A stretch of DNA of 42,516 nucleotides from Conidiobolus incongruus B7586 (Eukaryota > Entomophthoromycota > Entomophthoromycetes > Entomophthorales > Conidiobolaceae): the NCBI GenBank assembly GCA_000697335.1, contig JNEM01010310.1:1-42516 (forward strand), written 5' to 3'. How positions within the stretch are numbered: position 1 is the first letter of the stretch; each line of letters opens with the position of its first letter. Shown here one piece after another: positions 1 to 12,643 of the stretch. The position numbers and the translations under genes are program-made. Below the pieces are notes generated by a model that had not been told where the DNA came from, did no database searches, and saw only the letters and a list, made by a program, of their open reading frames with translations.

Positions 1-74
1 TAATATATATAATTGTTTTAGTTATTAATTAAAATATATATATTTTTGATTTTATAACTTACTTTTACAGGTTA

Positions 75-240
75 GTGTATATATAATAATTTTTTTGATT
101 AAAAAATTAACTTTTTAAAATTAATTGTTTAATTTAATTATACTTAAACTAAATAGTAATCATCAAAAGTTTTATATTCTAATATTAATAAAACTTAACT
201 ATAGATCCTTTAAAATTATTTAAAATTTATAAATAACTAT
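75..240 (+). repeat. Left terminal inverted repeat of mariner copy 1
   Basis: The reverse complement of this stretch matches 1390-1580 with scattered differences. The best conserved part holds TTTAAACTAAATAGTAATC and AAAACTTAACTATA. The same sequence ends copy 2 (about 33820-33990) and copy 3 (about 35820-35980). A repeat this long is more than the few dozen bases typical of classical mariners. Confidence 0.7.
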
Positions 241-1389
241 TAGTAATAAAATATTATCTAAATTAATAATTTATTACTAAGTAAATTAATTTAAGATTAA
301 GAGAGAAATTATCTAAAACTTACCAAAATCTAAAAAATTAATTTTAACTATTACTCTTTTAATTATTAATAGAATGAAAAAATATATTAAAAAGCACCTT
401 TTTATTTCAACTAAAGAATTATTTAAGTACTTTAATATTAGTTTTACAGGTATTTTATATATACTAAAGTTTAAACTCAAATTAATAAATAAAAATATAA
501 AATAAATACCTTATAAATTAACTAAAGCTTAAAAAAAGTTTAAGTAGCTATTACTATATAAAACTTATTAAAATATTACTAGAAGCTTAAACTTTTACAA
601 TAAATAATTACAATTAATGAATCTTAAATCTTTATATATAATCCTTTACTAAATCACAAATCAAAATATTAAATTAAACTAAATCAACCCCTTCTACAAA
701 TCCTTTTAAATAAGTATTTTGTTAATAAATAAATATAAATTATTATTACAGATTATAATGATATATGCTACTTTTATTTAGTTCCTGAAGGAAAATCAAT
801 TAATAGTAAACTTTATATTGCTTTTTTAAATAAAAGTATTTTTAATTAGTGTTTTCAATATAATTTAAGAAGACTTATTATTTTGCATGATAATTGCAAA
901 ATATATAAATCTAAAGATATAAAAAACTTTTTAATGAAAAATAACTGGAAAAAACTACTATATTTAGTATATTCTTTAAATTATAACCTATGAAATTATA
1001 ATTGCTTTAGGCAATTAAAAAACTAGCTTATAAGAAAGAAAATTTTTATAAGAAAATTTAATTAATTTATAAAATATCAAATTTCAGTCTTTAATAAAAA
1101 GAACTATTTTTTAGATATTAAATCTTTACTAAAAATATAACAAAAAGTTATTAATAATAAAGGAAAATATTAAGTTTATATATTTTATTTATTTTTATAT
1201 ATTATATAATAAAATATTTATTTATTTTAAATTACAAAAAATTCCTATCATTAAAAATATAAAGTAATAAATAAAAAAATATTAGTAGAAATTAATTTTT
1301 TTGAGATTTTAACAAATTTTAAATAATATCCCTTTTAACTTTAAAATCATAAATTTAATAATATATGGTAGTTATAAATAAAACACTAT

Positions 1390-1672
1390 CTTTATAAGCT
1401 ATTTATAAGTTTTAAATGATTTTAAAGGGTTTATGATTAAGTTTTAAAAATATAAAAATAAAAACATTTTGATAATTAATATTTAGTTTAAATATGATTG
1501 AATTTAAATGTAAATTTTAAAAATCATAATATTTTAATAAAAAAAATAATTAAAATTGAATATATATATATATATAGTTTGAAAATATTTATTTTCCTAT
1601 ATATTTTATATATATAAAATCTTTCAAAATATATAATATGTTTGAAAGATCAAAAATTAAAAAATTTGCCAT
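1390..1672 (-). repeat. Right terminal inverted repeat of mariner copy 1
   Basis: Inverted copy of 75-240. Beyond 1580 it continues with a motif block ending in AAATTAAAAAATTTGCCATT, which also closes copy 2 near 34074. This sets the element end near 1672. Confidence 0.65.
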
Positions 1673-2039
1673 TTCTTAATTTTTATACTAATATTAATTT
1701 AAATTGAGGGTATTATTTTAAATAATAAATAAAATATTTTAACCATTAAAAAATCTATCTGCAAATATTTTATAATAATTTAAAGGTGCAATATTTTTCA
1801 ATTTTCAATAAATAAAAAAATGAAATTTAATAATATTATTAATATATAAACTATTCAACCTTTTGTATTTATTAAAAATTTAGTGTAAATAATTTCATAA
1901 AACTTGGATAGACTCAAATATCAAGGTAAAGTTTGAACCAAATATGATATCTAATATAACAATGATTTTTATATATTATGATTTAAAATCCCTTGATAAA
2001 TTAAATATAAATAATTTTAAAAAGTATAAAACAATCTAT

Positions 2040-2860
2040 TTTTTCAATGAATGGGGTATATTCTCAATTCTATTGTATTTTATAAAGTAACAAAAGATAT
2101 GAAATGCTAGTCAGAGTTTTTAACTATTGCAATTTATTCAATTTTAGTTTTTCTAATAGGAAATAGTGATATTTATCCATTAGCTTTAAATTTGAAATAC
2201 ATCAATATATAAAAAAAATTATTAAAATTAACAGGCTTGATATGCTATGTCCCTTATGAATGATCATTTTTGCTCGATTATATCAATTGTTTTGCAAATT
2301 GATCAATTATTCAAATTTTATTTAGGATGTTGAATTTGATGATATTTCTATAGTATCATTTTATTATATTTTAAAGACAGTCCGGTATTTTACTACAGAG
2401 AAAATGGTGTTACACTGCTTAGATATATTTGCTAATTGCCAATGATTTACTATCTCGAATATGCGGGCTTGTTATATGAAGTTGGTAGTAGATTCTGGAA
2501 CATGTGGTGGTTTGTGAATGATCATGAATTTGTTGATATCTGTGCTTATTGTAATATCCCAAAGTGTAGCAAATATTTATATTATTTCTCTTGTATTTAA
2601 TAGTATTCATCTTTTTTAGAAGAATTACAAAATCGTAATAATGAAATTAGGACTAGTTCTTGTTTTTTCCTTGACATATTTTTGATGATATTAATGATTA
2701 CAAACATACTGTCTGCTGGTTCTTCATTTTTGGGAGTGAATTACTGGTTTAAACTTCAGATAGAAACTTTATTTTTGGGTAACATTAGAGAAATTGTGAT
2801 AGTTACGGAAAATTACGGACATTCTTAAACTATTAAGACATATAAACTTGTTAAAGATTT
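2040..2860 (+). pseudogene. Degenerate multi-pass membrane protein gene, copy A
   Basis: Not recognised by family. Reading + in several frames gives a block resembling copy B (3590-4130) in the same order: VRYFTTEKMVLHCLDIF (near 2380-2430) against the EILLPEKLYYYASVYL stretch of B; MNLLISVLIVISQSVANIYII (near 2525-2585) against MNFLIILLILVAELITNMLII; KIVIMKLGLVLVF (near 2630-2670) against EFVIVKLSVVLFL; and KLQIETLFLGN (near 2750-2785) against KPMMETICLGK. Two hydrophobic segments are evident. Stops and frame changes separate the blocks, and no splice pattern I could find restores one frame, so this is probably a dead gene. A seven-helix receptor-like family is possible but unproven. Confidence 0.5.
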
Positions 2861-3589
2861 GAAAAATGTGTGCACTCAAAAGATTTTTTTAATTAACAAA
2901 TAACTTTTTGATTTGCTTCAATTATTCATAATTCTTAATAGAAATTTTGAGTGGTGGAAATGATTTATGCTATTTCAAATATTCAAACATATTTCAAAAG
3001 ATAATTATTGAATGTCAAAAATAATTGGATTTTTTTATCATGGAATAGAATAAGTTTATTGCAAGTCAAATAAAATTTAACATATAAATAAAATATACCA
3101 TATGGAGCATATTTATATTATAAAATTTAATTTCATAAAAAGATAAAGTTCCATGCTCATATATTTATTTTGTTATTATTAACTATGTATTCTAGATTAA
3201 TATGGAGAATCCTAAAATAAATTTATTGAACATTTATAAAATAGTTTTGATATTTGAGTTCGAAATTTTATTGATATTTAATATCTTATTAATTGAAATT
3301 TGTTTAATAATAGTAATTTTAAGTTCTTTAATATAATATCAAGCTCATTTTCTTAAATGAAGCATAAAATCATCAAATATCTAAACAAAACATTTTTATA
3401 ACTTAATATAACGCTTACTATGTCACAAGAGATTGATTGCTATTAGAAATATTGTAATATATTATTTTATCCATTGTACATTTAGTTAATGATAATTACA
3501 TATATCTTTTAGCGTTAAGTAAGAAATATATAAATAGGACTTTTTTTATAATAAATATAAGTATTATCTGTTGTCATTCCTTAACTTTC

Positions 3590-4130
3590 AATTTATTTCT
3601 AATATATCTGATTACTTTCAAGACAATCCAGTTTTTCCGCCTTTGATCAGAGGGATTAATTGGTACTGTTAGTTCAATTATTTTTTATCATTTTATTTAG
3701 ACAGCCTGAGATTTTATTGCCAGAGAAATTGTATTACTATGCCTCTGTATATTTGATTGTTGTGAATAATATAGATATTTGTTGTATATGATTGTATTTA
3801 CAGGATTTTTAGTAAACTCTGAAACATTGGAATTTGAGTTGCAAAATGAATTTTCTCATTATATTGTTAATTTTGGTAGCTGAATTGATAACAAATATGC
3901 TTATTATTCGATTATTAAATAAAATAGATTGCCAAAGGAATACCAATTATGAATTCGTTATAGTAAAATTGAGTGTGGTTTTATTTCTCTACTTTTCCCT
4001 GTATGTTTCTTTAAAGTGCTTTGAAATTACTAATAACTAATTGTAATGTGATTTGTATCAGTGTGTCAATTCGGGCTTAAACCTATGATGGAAACAATAT
4101 GCCTGGGTAAAAAAGTTATTAAAATTATGA
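3590..4130 (+). pseudogene. Degenerate multi-pass membrane protein gene, copy B
   Basis: Paralogue of copy A. The best preserved part is an open stretch at 3834-4040 (68 codons) with two hydrophobic helices, MNFLIILLILVAELITNMLII and VIVKLSVVLFLYFSLYVSL, separated by a short polar loop with a Cys. Upstream the + strand gives DNPVFPPLIRGINWY (near 3630) and PEILLPEKLYYYASVYLIVV (near 3705-3760); downstream KPMMETICLGK (near 4080-4110). The pieces lie in different frames. It could be a real gene with several introns, but the twin at 2040-2860 is clearly broken, so a dying tandem pair is more likely. Confidence 0.45.
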
Positions 4131-5611
4131 AAAAAAATTCAATTGAAAGTTTTAATGATTCGTATTATAAATTAAATTATAATATTTAATTGATTTCAGA
4201 TTATTAGTTGTTCAGTGTATTCAATCATTAAGAAATAAACTTCAACCTTACATTTTACAATTATTAAATATATATCGATGTATGAATAATCATCAAGTAA
4301 TCAAATTGATTAAGTAAGGACTATTAAATATCAATATAGAATTTATTAATTGTTATAAAAATAATATTTTATTAAATAACAACTTCAAAAAGATAAATTA
4401 AATTCTGATTGTATTGATAGTCATATAGTTTAAATTTATTATAATTTCCTGAAAACTATTATTTAGTTCCTATCAGATAAAATATGACATTTTTTTTGAA
4501 AATATGATCACATTTTTAAATATTTCTTATAAAAAAATTTATATTGATTTTGAAGATTATATCTAAAAAAAAATATTATTTGAAATACTCATTTCTGTTC
4601 CGTAAAATAAGGTCAAACTTTAGTTCTTTGTCGAATTAAGAGTTGCGCAATTATGCGTTAATAAAATCAAGTCAAATATATAATACAATATCTATCTTTC
4701 TAAAACAATAATTAAACAAATTTTAATTTGTTAAATGATAGAATTATATTTAAGTATAATGTATTGTACTATAGCAAGATATAAATGATTAAAAAGGACA
4801 TATTTTACTAAAATGCAAAATTAACTCCCGAAAATGAACGAATATTATTAGCGAACGATTATTTTATGAACTAGATGATATATAATATAACATCTTTTAT
4901 AATACTTATCAGTCATATAATATTCATTGAACCTAATATTAATATAATCAAATATGTGTTATTAATAATTATATTTCAGCATTTCATTTTAACAATTCAA
5001 TTACTAATATATTTGAAAAATTAAATGTTCTAGAAAAAGGTAAATGATATATAATTACTTATAGTTTGAGTCTAAGAGACTAATAATCAAATATATTGTT
5101 AGAAATTATTTGTTACCTTGTTTTATTAATGACTAGTTAGTTTTTACATTAAATGTATTTGGTCTTATATGTTTGATTATTTATTTCCACAATTTGAAAT
5201 TAGCTAAAATTGAAAATAGTTATTCAAGGATATTGAAAGAAGTACTGCCAGCTTATTTTTCAATTCTATTACTTGATTCAAAGTAATAGTAATTAGTTTT
5301 TTACTTTTTAAATTGATTAAACTGATTAGTCAACACTTGAAAACTTTTGCAATATTTAACACGAAAATCATATATTGACTTTTTTGGGAAACAGACTTGT
5401 ATATCACATTCACCCATTGAAATTTTATTTGTATTTACTAGATATTTAAATTGAACCATTTTAGGCTAATAAATTTAAATTGCTAAATTATGACAATTTA
5501 ATTGGTTTTAAATCCCATAAATTATTAACTATCAAATTTAAATTTAAAAATTTTCCAAATCTTAGAAATTATTCTAAATCATATAAATAAATATATAATA
5601 AATAATAAATA
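4131..5611. other. Intergenic region, no gene seen
   Basis: Very AT-rich with stops in all frames at high density. Nothing recognised. The last 40 bases before 5612 are almost pure A/T with TATA-like runs and may contain the UTP18 promoter. Confidence 0.6.
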
Positions 5612-7480
5612 ATGTCAACTAAAAAGAGAAATCAATCAAATACAGTACAAAATAAACCAAAATTGCAAAAAACTACCAACAACTCAAAATCTATAGAAAT
5701 TGAGAGTGACAATAAACCCAATGTAGAATTGGAACTTGAAGATTTGTTATTCGGTACTAATAACTTAACTCAAGTCGCTGAAGAAGTTGAACAGAATAAC
5801 CAAAGTGACGAACAATTAAATGGTGATAACATTAATGAAAGTGACAAAGAATCTGAAGTTGAAGGGGATGAAGATGACGACGATGTATATTTAAATTATT
5901 CTAATTGGAATAACATTAATAACTTTGATATAGTTGTTTTTCGTTGACGAAGGTGATGAAGAAGAAGTTATTCAACAAACTGAGACTTTGGAACAAGATG
6001 GTGAAGAAGAAAAAGACTCTGACTCGGATTCCGATAATTCAGAAAGTTCAGAAACACCAAGTAATCAAAATTAATGAATAACATAATAATAACAATAATA
6101 ATATCAAACGACAATTCTAGGTCGTAAATTGCCCCAATCCGCATGGGAGGATGTAGATGAAGAATCTGAGGATGAAGTAGATTTGACAAGCGCTAACAGA
6201 TTGAAGAAGTTGAGACACACTGAGGATGAGACTATCCTCAATGTTTCTGAATATGAAATGAGATTGAGAGATCAGTAAGCAATAATCAAAATCATAATAT
6301 AATATTCGTATTTACCATGATATGTCAGATTCGAAAAATTAAACCCCAAACCATTGTGGGCTCAAGGCAAAGTGATTCAAGAAGATGGTGAAGAAGTGTT
6401 TAGAGATGGTCAATCCATAGTTGAAGACGATGATAAAGTCGGTAAATTGGCTGAAGGCACTATTAATATTCAGAGACTTTCTGACGTGACATTGAATGCC
6501 CCCTCTAAGGTAATTGAATCAATTAATCAAAATCACCAGAATCTAATAATTATCAGGGACGTATTACATTCACCAAATTTCACCCCGAGTTACATTCCCA
6601 CTGTATTGTAGGCTCCAGCGACCACACCGTGAAGTACTTCCAAATTGACGGCAAGCAAAATCCTCACATTCATACTTTGAAGTTTAAGGATTTGTCCCCA
6701 GAATTTGGGTCATTCTACAACAATGGCAAAGGCATTTTGGCTACCGGTTACAGAAAGCATTTCTACACTGTTGACGTTGAGACGAACCAAGCTACCAAGC
6801 ACAATAGACTCTGGGGTCACGATGGCGCTATCGGCTACTTCAAGTTGAGTCCTGATGAAAAGAACATTGCTATGACCGAAAACGACGGTGTGATCAACAT
6901 TGTAAACAGCGACAGCATGATGAAGATGGGCCACTTCAAAGCCAACATTGGCGGCTGCACCAGCATGGAGTGGAGCAGCGATTCGAACTATCTGTATTCC
7001 CTCAGCGTGAACGGTACAGTATTTAAATGGGATTTGCGCACCTATCGCTGTATTCAAATGTTCCACGATGAAGGTGGGTACAAAGCCAATCATCTCGGAT
7101 TATCCAACAACGACCAATACTTAGCCATCGGGTCTCAATCTGGTTTCCTAAATCTGTACGATATCAGCAATCTCTCCGGTCCAAAACCCACGCCGAAACC
7201 CGTTAAAACCTACGATCATTTAACCACCAATATCACTTCAATCGCCTTTAATTACGACTGCCAACTTATGGCAATGTCGTCAAGTTCTCAGAAGAATCAT
7301 ATACGTTTGATTCATTTACCAAGTCGTAAAGTTTACTCCAATTGGCCCAATCCCAACCAAGGGGGAGTCGTCTACAAGGCCACCAGTTTAGAATTTTCAC
7401 CAAATTCTGCATATTTGACAGTTGGTAACAATATGGGTAAAGTTTGTTTGTTTAGGTTGAATCATTACAAGACAGTTTAA
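5612..7480 (+). CDS. UTP18: UTP18-like WD40 protein of the U3 snoRNP/SSU processome
   Basis: Predicted 552 residues in five exons: 5612-5884, 5934-6060, 6121-6274, 6329-6509, 6557-7480. All introns are GT-AG, 46-60 nt, and the phases join without a break. Utp18 belongs to the UTP-B subcomplex that acts in the nucleolus on pre-18S rRNA. The N-terminal third is Lys/Ser- then Asp/Glu-rich. Family hallmarks are a W-E-D acidic patch followed by NRLKKLR, then SEYEMRLRDQFEKLNPKPLWA around the exon 3-4 junction. Exon 5 carries the WD/beta-propeller part: KYFQIDGKQNP, ATGYRKHFYTVD, FKWDLRTYRC, NLYDIS, and the diagnostic RLIHLPSRKVYSNWP and VCLFRLNHY near the end. Length fits yeast Utp18 (about 594). 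The start is the first Met after a pure A/T leader. Convergent with the RhoGEF gene, 244 bases apart. Confidence 0.93.
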
Positions 7481-7724
7481 AACTCAATAATTTTAAACTG
7501 ATGACCTCTTCATCATCCCAAGTACAGCAATTTCTATAATATTATATAGATATTAATATATATATACTATTTAAATAATAGACAATACCAAAAATTTTTG
7601 ATAACTGTGACACAATATAGAAATAAAACTTATTCATTTCAATTTTATTGAAAAATACTCATTTATTAAATTCATTTCAATTTGAAACTATTTTATTATT
7701 GCTAAATACTTCATCATTGTTAAT

Positions 7725-10700
7725 TTATTGATCAATATTATTAAAAATATCCCCTACGTGGCGGATACTCCTACTCTTACCGAGACCTCCGGATGCCTTA
7801 CTAAACGAATTGGACGCTTTTTTCCAACTTGATGTCAAATACTCTCTCATTTCTGGCGTATCTTGCATTTGATTATTACTATAAGTGCAATCCTCGTCGG
7901 GTACAGTATCGACAGGATCCAGCGTACTGAGTTCAAACATGGAACTCTGAGTATCATCGGGACTTTCGGCATCTGAGGGATCGTACTCTGAAACGTCCAT
8001 ACGTTGGCTCAAAGGGGTTGTGCATCGTGTCCTAGGGCCAGAGTCGTCCATCAATTGAGCGAAATTTTCGATAGCTTGGGATTCGACATGAGGGAGATGA
8101 CTCATCGAGTACGAGTATGATGATGAAGTCACATTGATCGTAGGATGAGGTGGGTCGTCCGTCTCCATCTCAGACGATGCTGCCAAGTGCTCAGATAATA
8201 CTTCGATAAAGCGTGCAGCAATTTGCGGGGTTTTGAATTGAACACCCACTTGTTGCTGGATTCCATCCTTCTCAAAGACGATTACTGCTTGGTTCGAGTC
8301 TTGGTGAATTCCCAAGGGTGCTGACAACAGTTCGTTAAAGATCAATTCATGGGTAGTGGTGGCTACGCAAAACATGCGGAATTGGGGATTACTGTCGGTG
8401 GGCTTGGCAATGCTATTGAGCTGAACGATACCAAGACCGAGACTCAACCAACTGGATTCATCCTCCCTGATGGTGTAAATCTTGCACACACCCTCAAATT
8501 TTGGAGTTTCGTACTCCTTGCCGGGCCCATAGCATGAAACGAAGTGGGCAATACGGTCAGCTCCACTACTGGGCTGGTTACCCACGGTAATTTCGCGCTG
8601 CATTTCCGACACCAACTTGTCAATTTCACTCTCTCGAGCTCTGATAAGGAATTGGGTGAGTCCCTGAGCCCCAGTGAATGCCATTCTCACATTGGTAGCA
8701 TTCATCCTAACCACTTGGGTGGTATCCAAAATCCAATCGTTGAAAATTTCCCTTCTAGTCATATCCAGCAACAGCGCGAACGAGTTGCGATCCGACGTAG
8801 TGCGACGAATTTCTACCATGCAATGACCGATTGGCTCCCAGTGATGATCTGTGAAGTAAAATACGCGGACCTTGGCTAAACTGAATAGGTGAGATGTAAT
8901 GGTTAAAACATCCGCAATCTCGGGTGCAGCTTTTCTAATGTGATTGAGTGTTGACACCAATCTGTTGGTATCGTCAGTAGTAATAGGTTCAATGCAGTAC
9001 TTTTTCAATAAGAATACTCGGGTATCGCCACTACGTTCAATATCCGTTGAAGGGACGATCCAACTGCTGAAACTAATAGTCCCAAAAGTCTCATCCCAAA
9101 GATTAGATTTCTCGCTGTACATAATGAGGAATGGACGCTTATCCGCAGTTGAACGAACTTCCACGGTGACCAAACCCTCGCCAATCCAGCGTAAATTATC
9201 CTCGATATTGTGGCGCCACATCCACAGATGACATCTTCTAATCTTCAAAATGGGGTCAGTCCCATCCATGACAATTGGGGGTGGCAACGCCTTGGACACT
9301 GCCACGTTCACACTAATCTCACTCAATCCTCTGCTAATTCTCTTTAATGTCTTCGGTGTCCTCGCAGTATTCAGCATAAATGTAGAGAAAGATGACGTCT
9401 TCACAGTTTGTAAGCCATTTAGCTGGGAAAAATCGTCGGGATTTTGGGTAAGACCCAAATTTTCGAATTCTTGAAGCCAAACGCACTTGGACATGCTCGT
9501 ATTCGCTTGCAGGATCAGAAGATCTTTGGATGCAATACGGAGTTCCATGAGGTTTTTCATACCTACCCAAAATCATTAGCAATAGACACTATTGAATATT
9601 TGGTAATTACCTTTTCTCGTATCTGGATAATCTATCAACTTTAAATCTTCTAACTCAAATGGCGGATACATCAAACTCAACCACTGTTCCTTCTTACCCT
9701 TCTTGGTAATCATTGTCACAGGCTGACAAATTAATAGCATATCCGTCAATAGTACAATCTCCAATAATCTTTTACCGGATTTTGGCGAGATGGAGTTGGA
9801 GTAGTCAATATCGTAAAATTGTTCCCTAAGAATGATACTTCGAGTTTCTACCGTATCACTTGAGCACAATATTATGGGATGTTCCTAAACCTTTTTCAAT
9901 ATTCAATTCAATCATATATAAAATAGAATTATTACATATTTCGTTTTGGTAAAAAAATCTCTCACTTGGGATTGATCCAAATAGTGATCGAAGTACTTGA
10001 GTTGGTTATAGTTATCTACTTTTAAATCTAAATTATCTAAGATATCTATAATACTTGATAGTTTGAAATTCGCATTCCTAAGTTCTTGGAGTTGTTCCGA
10101 GTTGTACTGGGGGTTGTTCAGTAGAAGCTAATTTGAGGTTAGTATTAGGATGACTGATGGGGGATTATGGTTTACTTGAATCGCTGCACTGTATACGAAT
10201 ACTCTAATCAAAGGCAATAAATACCAGTCGCCCAGCCATTGATCACACAATACCAACTAAATAACAGTCAATATAATATAGTAATGATCAATAATTATAA
10301 ACTTACGAAATCAGGTGAAAATATATCCTTAAATTGGTCAATTGAACAAATCAACTTTAACTGTAAAGCTGCATACTCCGAGTAGGGTACGTCCAAAGTA
10401 TTCATCTAACCTCCCAATTAGTATAATTAATCATTCAATATTATAAAATATGCATCACCAATTGATTCATCAACCCTCCAATACTTGTTAAATTACATTG
10501 ATTGGAATCTTTTAACACCTAATACAATTAATTCCAATTCCAAACAAATTTAATGGATTTACCTCAAAGAATTGCTTATGAATACCCAATATCTCTTTGA
10601 GAAACTCGTTACATCTGACGATTATTTCATCATCTCTGATGGGTTTGGGTAAATTGTGGTGGTTCTAGAGAGTGTTAGTATGGAGTGAAGAAAATGATTA

Positions 10701-11066
10701 ATTAAAATACTTTTAGGAATTGATCCAACTTTCGAATATAATCGAATTCCGTCTGGCATAAGTACTCCAAGGGATCAACGTTCACTGGAGGTGTGTAGAA
10801 TTGGTTAAAAGCCTAAAAACACCCTCAATGAATATAATCCTATATTATTGATCTATGGATATTACCTTGGTGCACAATTCCCTTAACTTGGCACTCGGCA
10901 AAAACGGAGGCTTCGTAGTTGTAATACTAATCGTGTTCGTTGAAACACTCGTTATACTGATTTGGTCCCCTCCTCCCTTCGATGTGATACTAGCTTTATC
11001 GCTCACTGAGTTACTGCTGCTTCCATTGCCGAAGTATTTATTGGTTAGGGATTTAAATAGTGACAT
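7725..11066 (-). CDS. RhoGEF-like (DH-PH) protein with extra C-terminal PH/RanBD-like modules
   Basis: Predicted 982 residues in nine exons (transcription order): 11066-10866, 10812-10711, 10664-10563, 10518-10459, 10405-10307, 10256-10176, 10127-9936, 9884-9611, 9562-7725. Frames join perfectly and introns are 40-56 nt. A Ser/Thr-rich N-terminus is followed by a DH-like helix bundle (about 80-275) opening with LEYLCQTEFDYIRKLDQFL, the usual start of RhoGEF domains. A PH domain follows (about 280-410: LLEIVLLTDMLLICQP, then MELRIASKDLLILQA). Next come three PH-fold-like blocks at about 476-584, 599-691 and 726-833; the second (VRVFYFTDHHWEPIGHCMVEI) resembles RanBP1/EVH1 strands. The last 150 residues are acidic and Ser-rich. 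Likely role: activating a Rho-type GTPase at membranes. DH assignment is moderate because the final helix is divergent; gene structure is firm. Confidence 0.8.
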
Positions 11067-11148
11067 TGATATTTTTTGTGATTTCTATATCTATAAATTG
11101 ACCGAACAGTATAGGAATTTTTTCTTGTTTAATATAATAATAAATTGA

Positions 11149-12413
11149 TTAAATTTAATGAATAATTATTGAATTATTTATATTAAAAGTTTTTTCTCAT
11201 GATTGACAACATATGAGATCCCAAACATTAATAGTCTTAATATTATCAATGTGGTTATTATGGGAATTATCGATTTTACCATATTTCATTATATGTTTAA
11301 ATTTTTTTGTTGATAATTCTAAAAATTATAATACAATCAATCTTTGTTTAATCAAATTCATTAAATTTAAAACCAACTTTGAATCGTATAAAAATGACTA
11401 ATTCAAAGGTATTATTATAAAAATCAATTATTCAAATAGAGAATTCAGTACCATTTATTTTCTCAAGAATCATATGATATAATAACATCTCAACATTTGA
11501 TAATATAAATGACATCATTATAATTTTATAGATTTAATTCTTGTTTTGAAGAATATATAAATTCTCAATCTTAATGATAATTAAACGTTTAATAAAAGTC
11601 ATTACAATTATATTTTTATATATTGAAATTCGAAGATAAGTTAATGATTAATATATCTACTCAACGCGATAAATAATAAAATTGAAACCAAAGTTAACAT
11701 TATATATATCCTAACTAATTACATAATAGCTAGAATTAGTTGATTACAAGAACATATTATTTAACCGAACACATTTAAAGCTGGGGAAAATAATTTACAA
11801 AATTGTGACTTTTGGGATAGAAATAATAAATTGTTAAATAAGTTTTTTTCAATTCAGACCAAAAAAAACCATATATAAAAATAAGTTTAAACTTTTAACT
11901 AAATAAACAATTAATCCATTATTTATTTTAATAAAAAATTTATTAAATAATAATCCTTTAATTTTTTATTTCAAAAATTATTAATTAAAATTTTTGAAAA
12001 TTTTTTATTATCATTAATTTATTAAATTACCTAATAATCAATTTTATAAATTAATTTCAATATATAATTTATTTTTTAATAATATTTTAAATGTTTACAT
12101 TATTATTTTATTTATTCTTTATTTTTATATAATATAATATATTAAATTTATATAAATAATGAAATAATTATTAAATATCAATTATTTCTTAAAAAAATTT
12201 TTTTTTGAAATAAGAAAAATATTAAATATAACCTGTAACATAATTTATTATAAACTAAGTATTAATTAAATAATCATAAATTATAAAATAACTTTATAAA
12301 TAATATTTTAATTGAATAATATATATTAATTAATTATGAATTTTATATTATTTACCTTCTTTTATTATTATTTTTTTCAATTTATTCAAATAATCTGTAA
12401 AATTTATTATGTT
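11149..12413. other. Intergenic region, one doubtful small ORF
   Basis: Extremely AT-rich. A 62-codon ORF at 11213-11401 (+) encodes one hydrophobic helix (LIVLILSMWLLWELSILPYF) but has AT-driven codon use and no relatives I recognise. Otherwise nothing seen. It presumably includes the RhoGEF promoter at its left end and the 3' flank of the Gln-rich gene at its right. Confidence 0.5.
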
Positions 12414-12518
12414 ATAATATTATAGAGATATATAATAAGATTTTTCAATTAAGATGGTTGATAGTAAATTATTTAAATAGTTGATTCAGTGAATGTTATA
12501 ATCTATCAAATACTATTG
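12414..12518 (-). repeat. 105-bp dispersed repeat, copy 1
   Basis: The reverse complement matches 38823-38927 with one mismatch, then similarity stops sharply on the low-coordinate side and fades on the other. It lies about 125 bases past the stop codon of the Gln-rich gene. It contains the small palindrome CTATTTAAATAG but no coding frame, tRNA promoter box or terminal repeat that I can identify. Confidence 0.85.
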
Positions 12519-12643
12519 CATTAATTATTCAATCGAGACGGCGGGTATTTTCAAAATACAAAACTTTAAAATAATTTATTTAATTTTTTAAGGATTTTAT
12601 AATTTGATTGGTTGACTTGAGGGAATTAGGATTGTCTGGGACC

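Larger units (their letters stand above)
1..1672 (+). mobile_element. Degenerate mariner-type DNA transposon, copy 1 (left end at or beyond window edge)
   Basis: A decayed Tc1/mariner element. Around 870-1020 the + strand still reads like the mariner catalytic core: LHDN (second catalytic Asp), a KSK..KNFL..NNW stretch, then YSLNYN and NYNCFRQLK, matching the family pattern LHDNA..H...YSPDLAPxDYxxF. The third catalytic residue reads Asn where copy 2 at 32790-34074 keeps Asp (CDYNCF). Many stops interrupt the frame. Both ends carry a long inverted repeat: about 75-240 pairs with about 1390-1580. The right end aligns to the end of copy 2 as far as about 1672. The true left end is uncertain and may lie outside the window. 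The sequence is far more AT-rich than any gene here, and the D-to-N change fits G-to-A drift. Family is clear; subfamily is not. Confidence 0.8.

Noticed and set aside
6710-7093. 127-codon ORF on the minus strand
   Set aside because: Fully antisense to UTP18 exon 5; its His/Val/Ala bias is the mirror of conserved coding sequence.
8349-9474. Several ORFs of 61-111 codons opposite or overlapping the RhoGEF-like gene
   Set aside because: Shadows of the 611-codon last exon; none has a domain or start context of its own.
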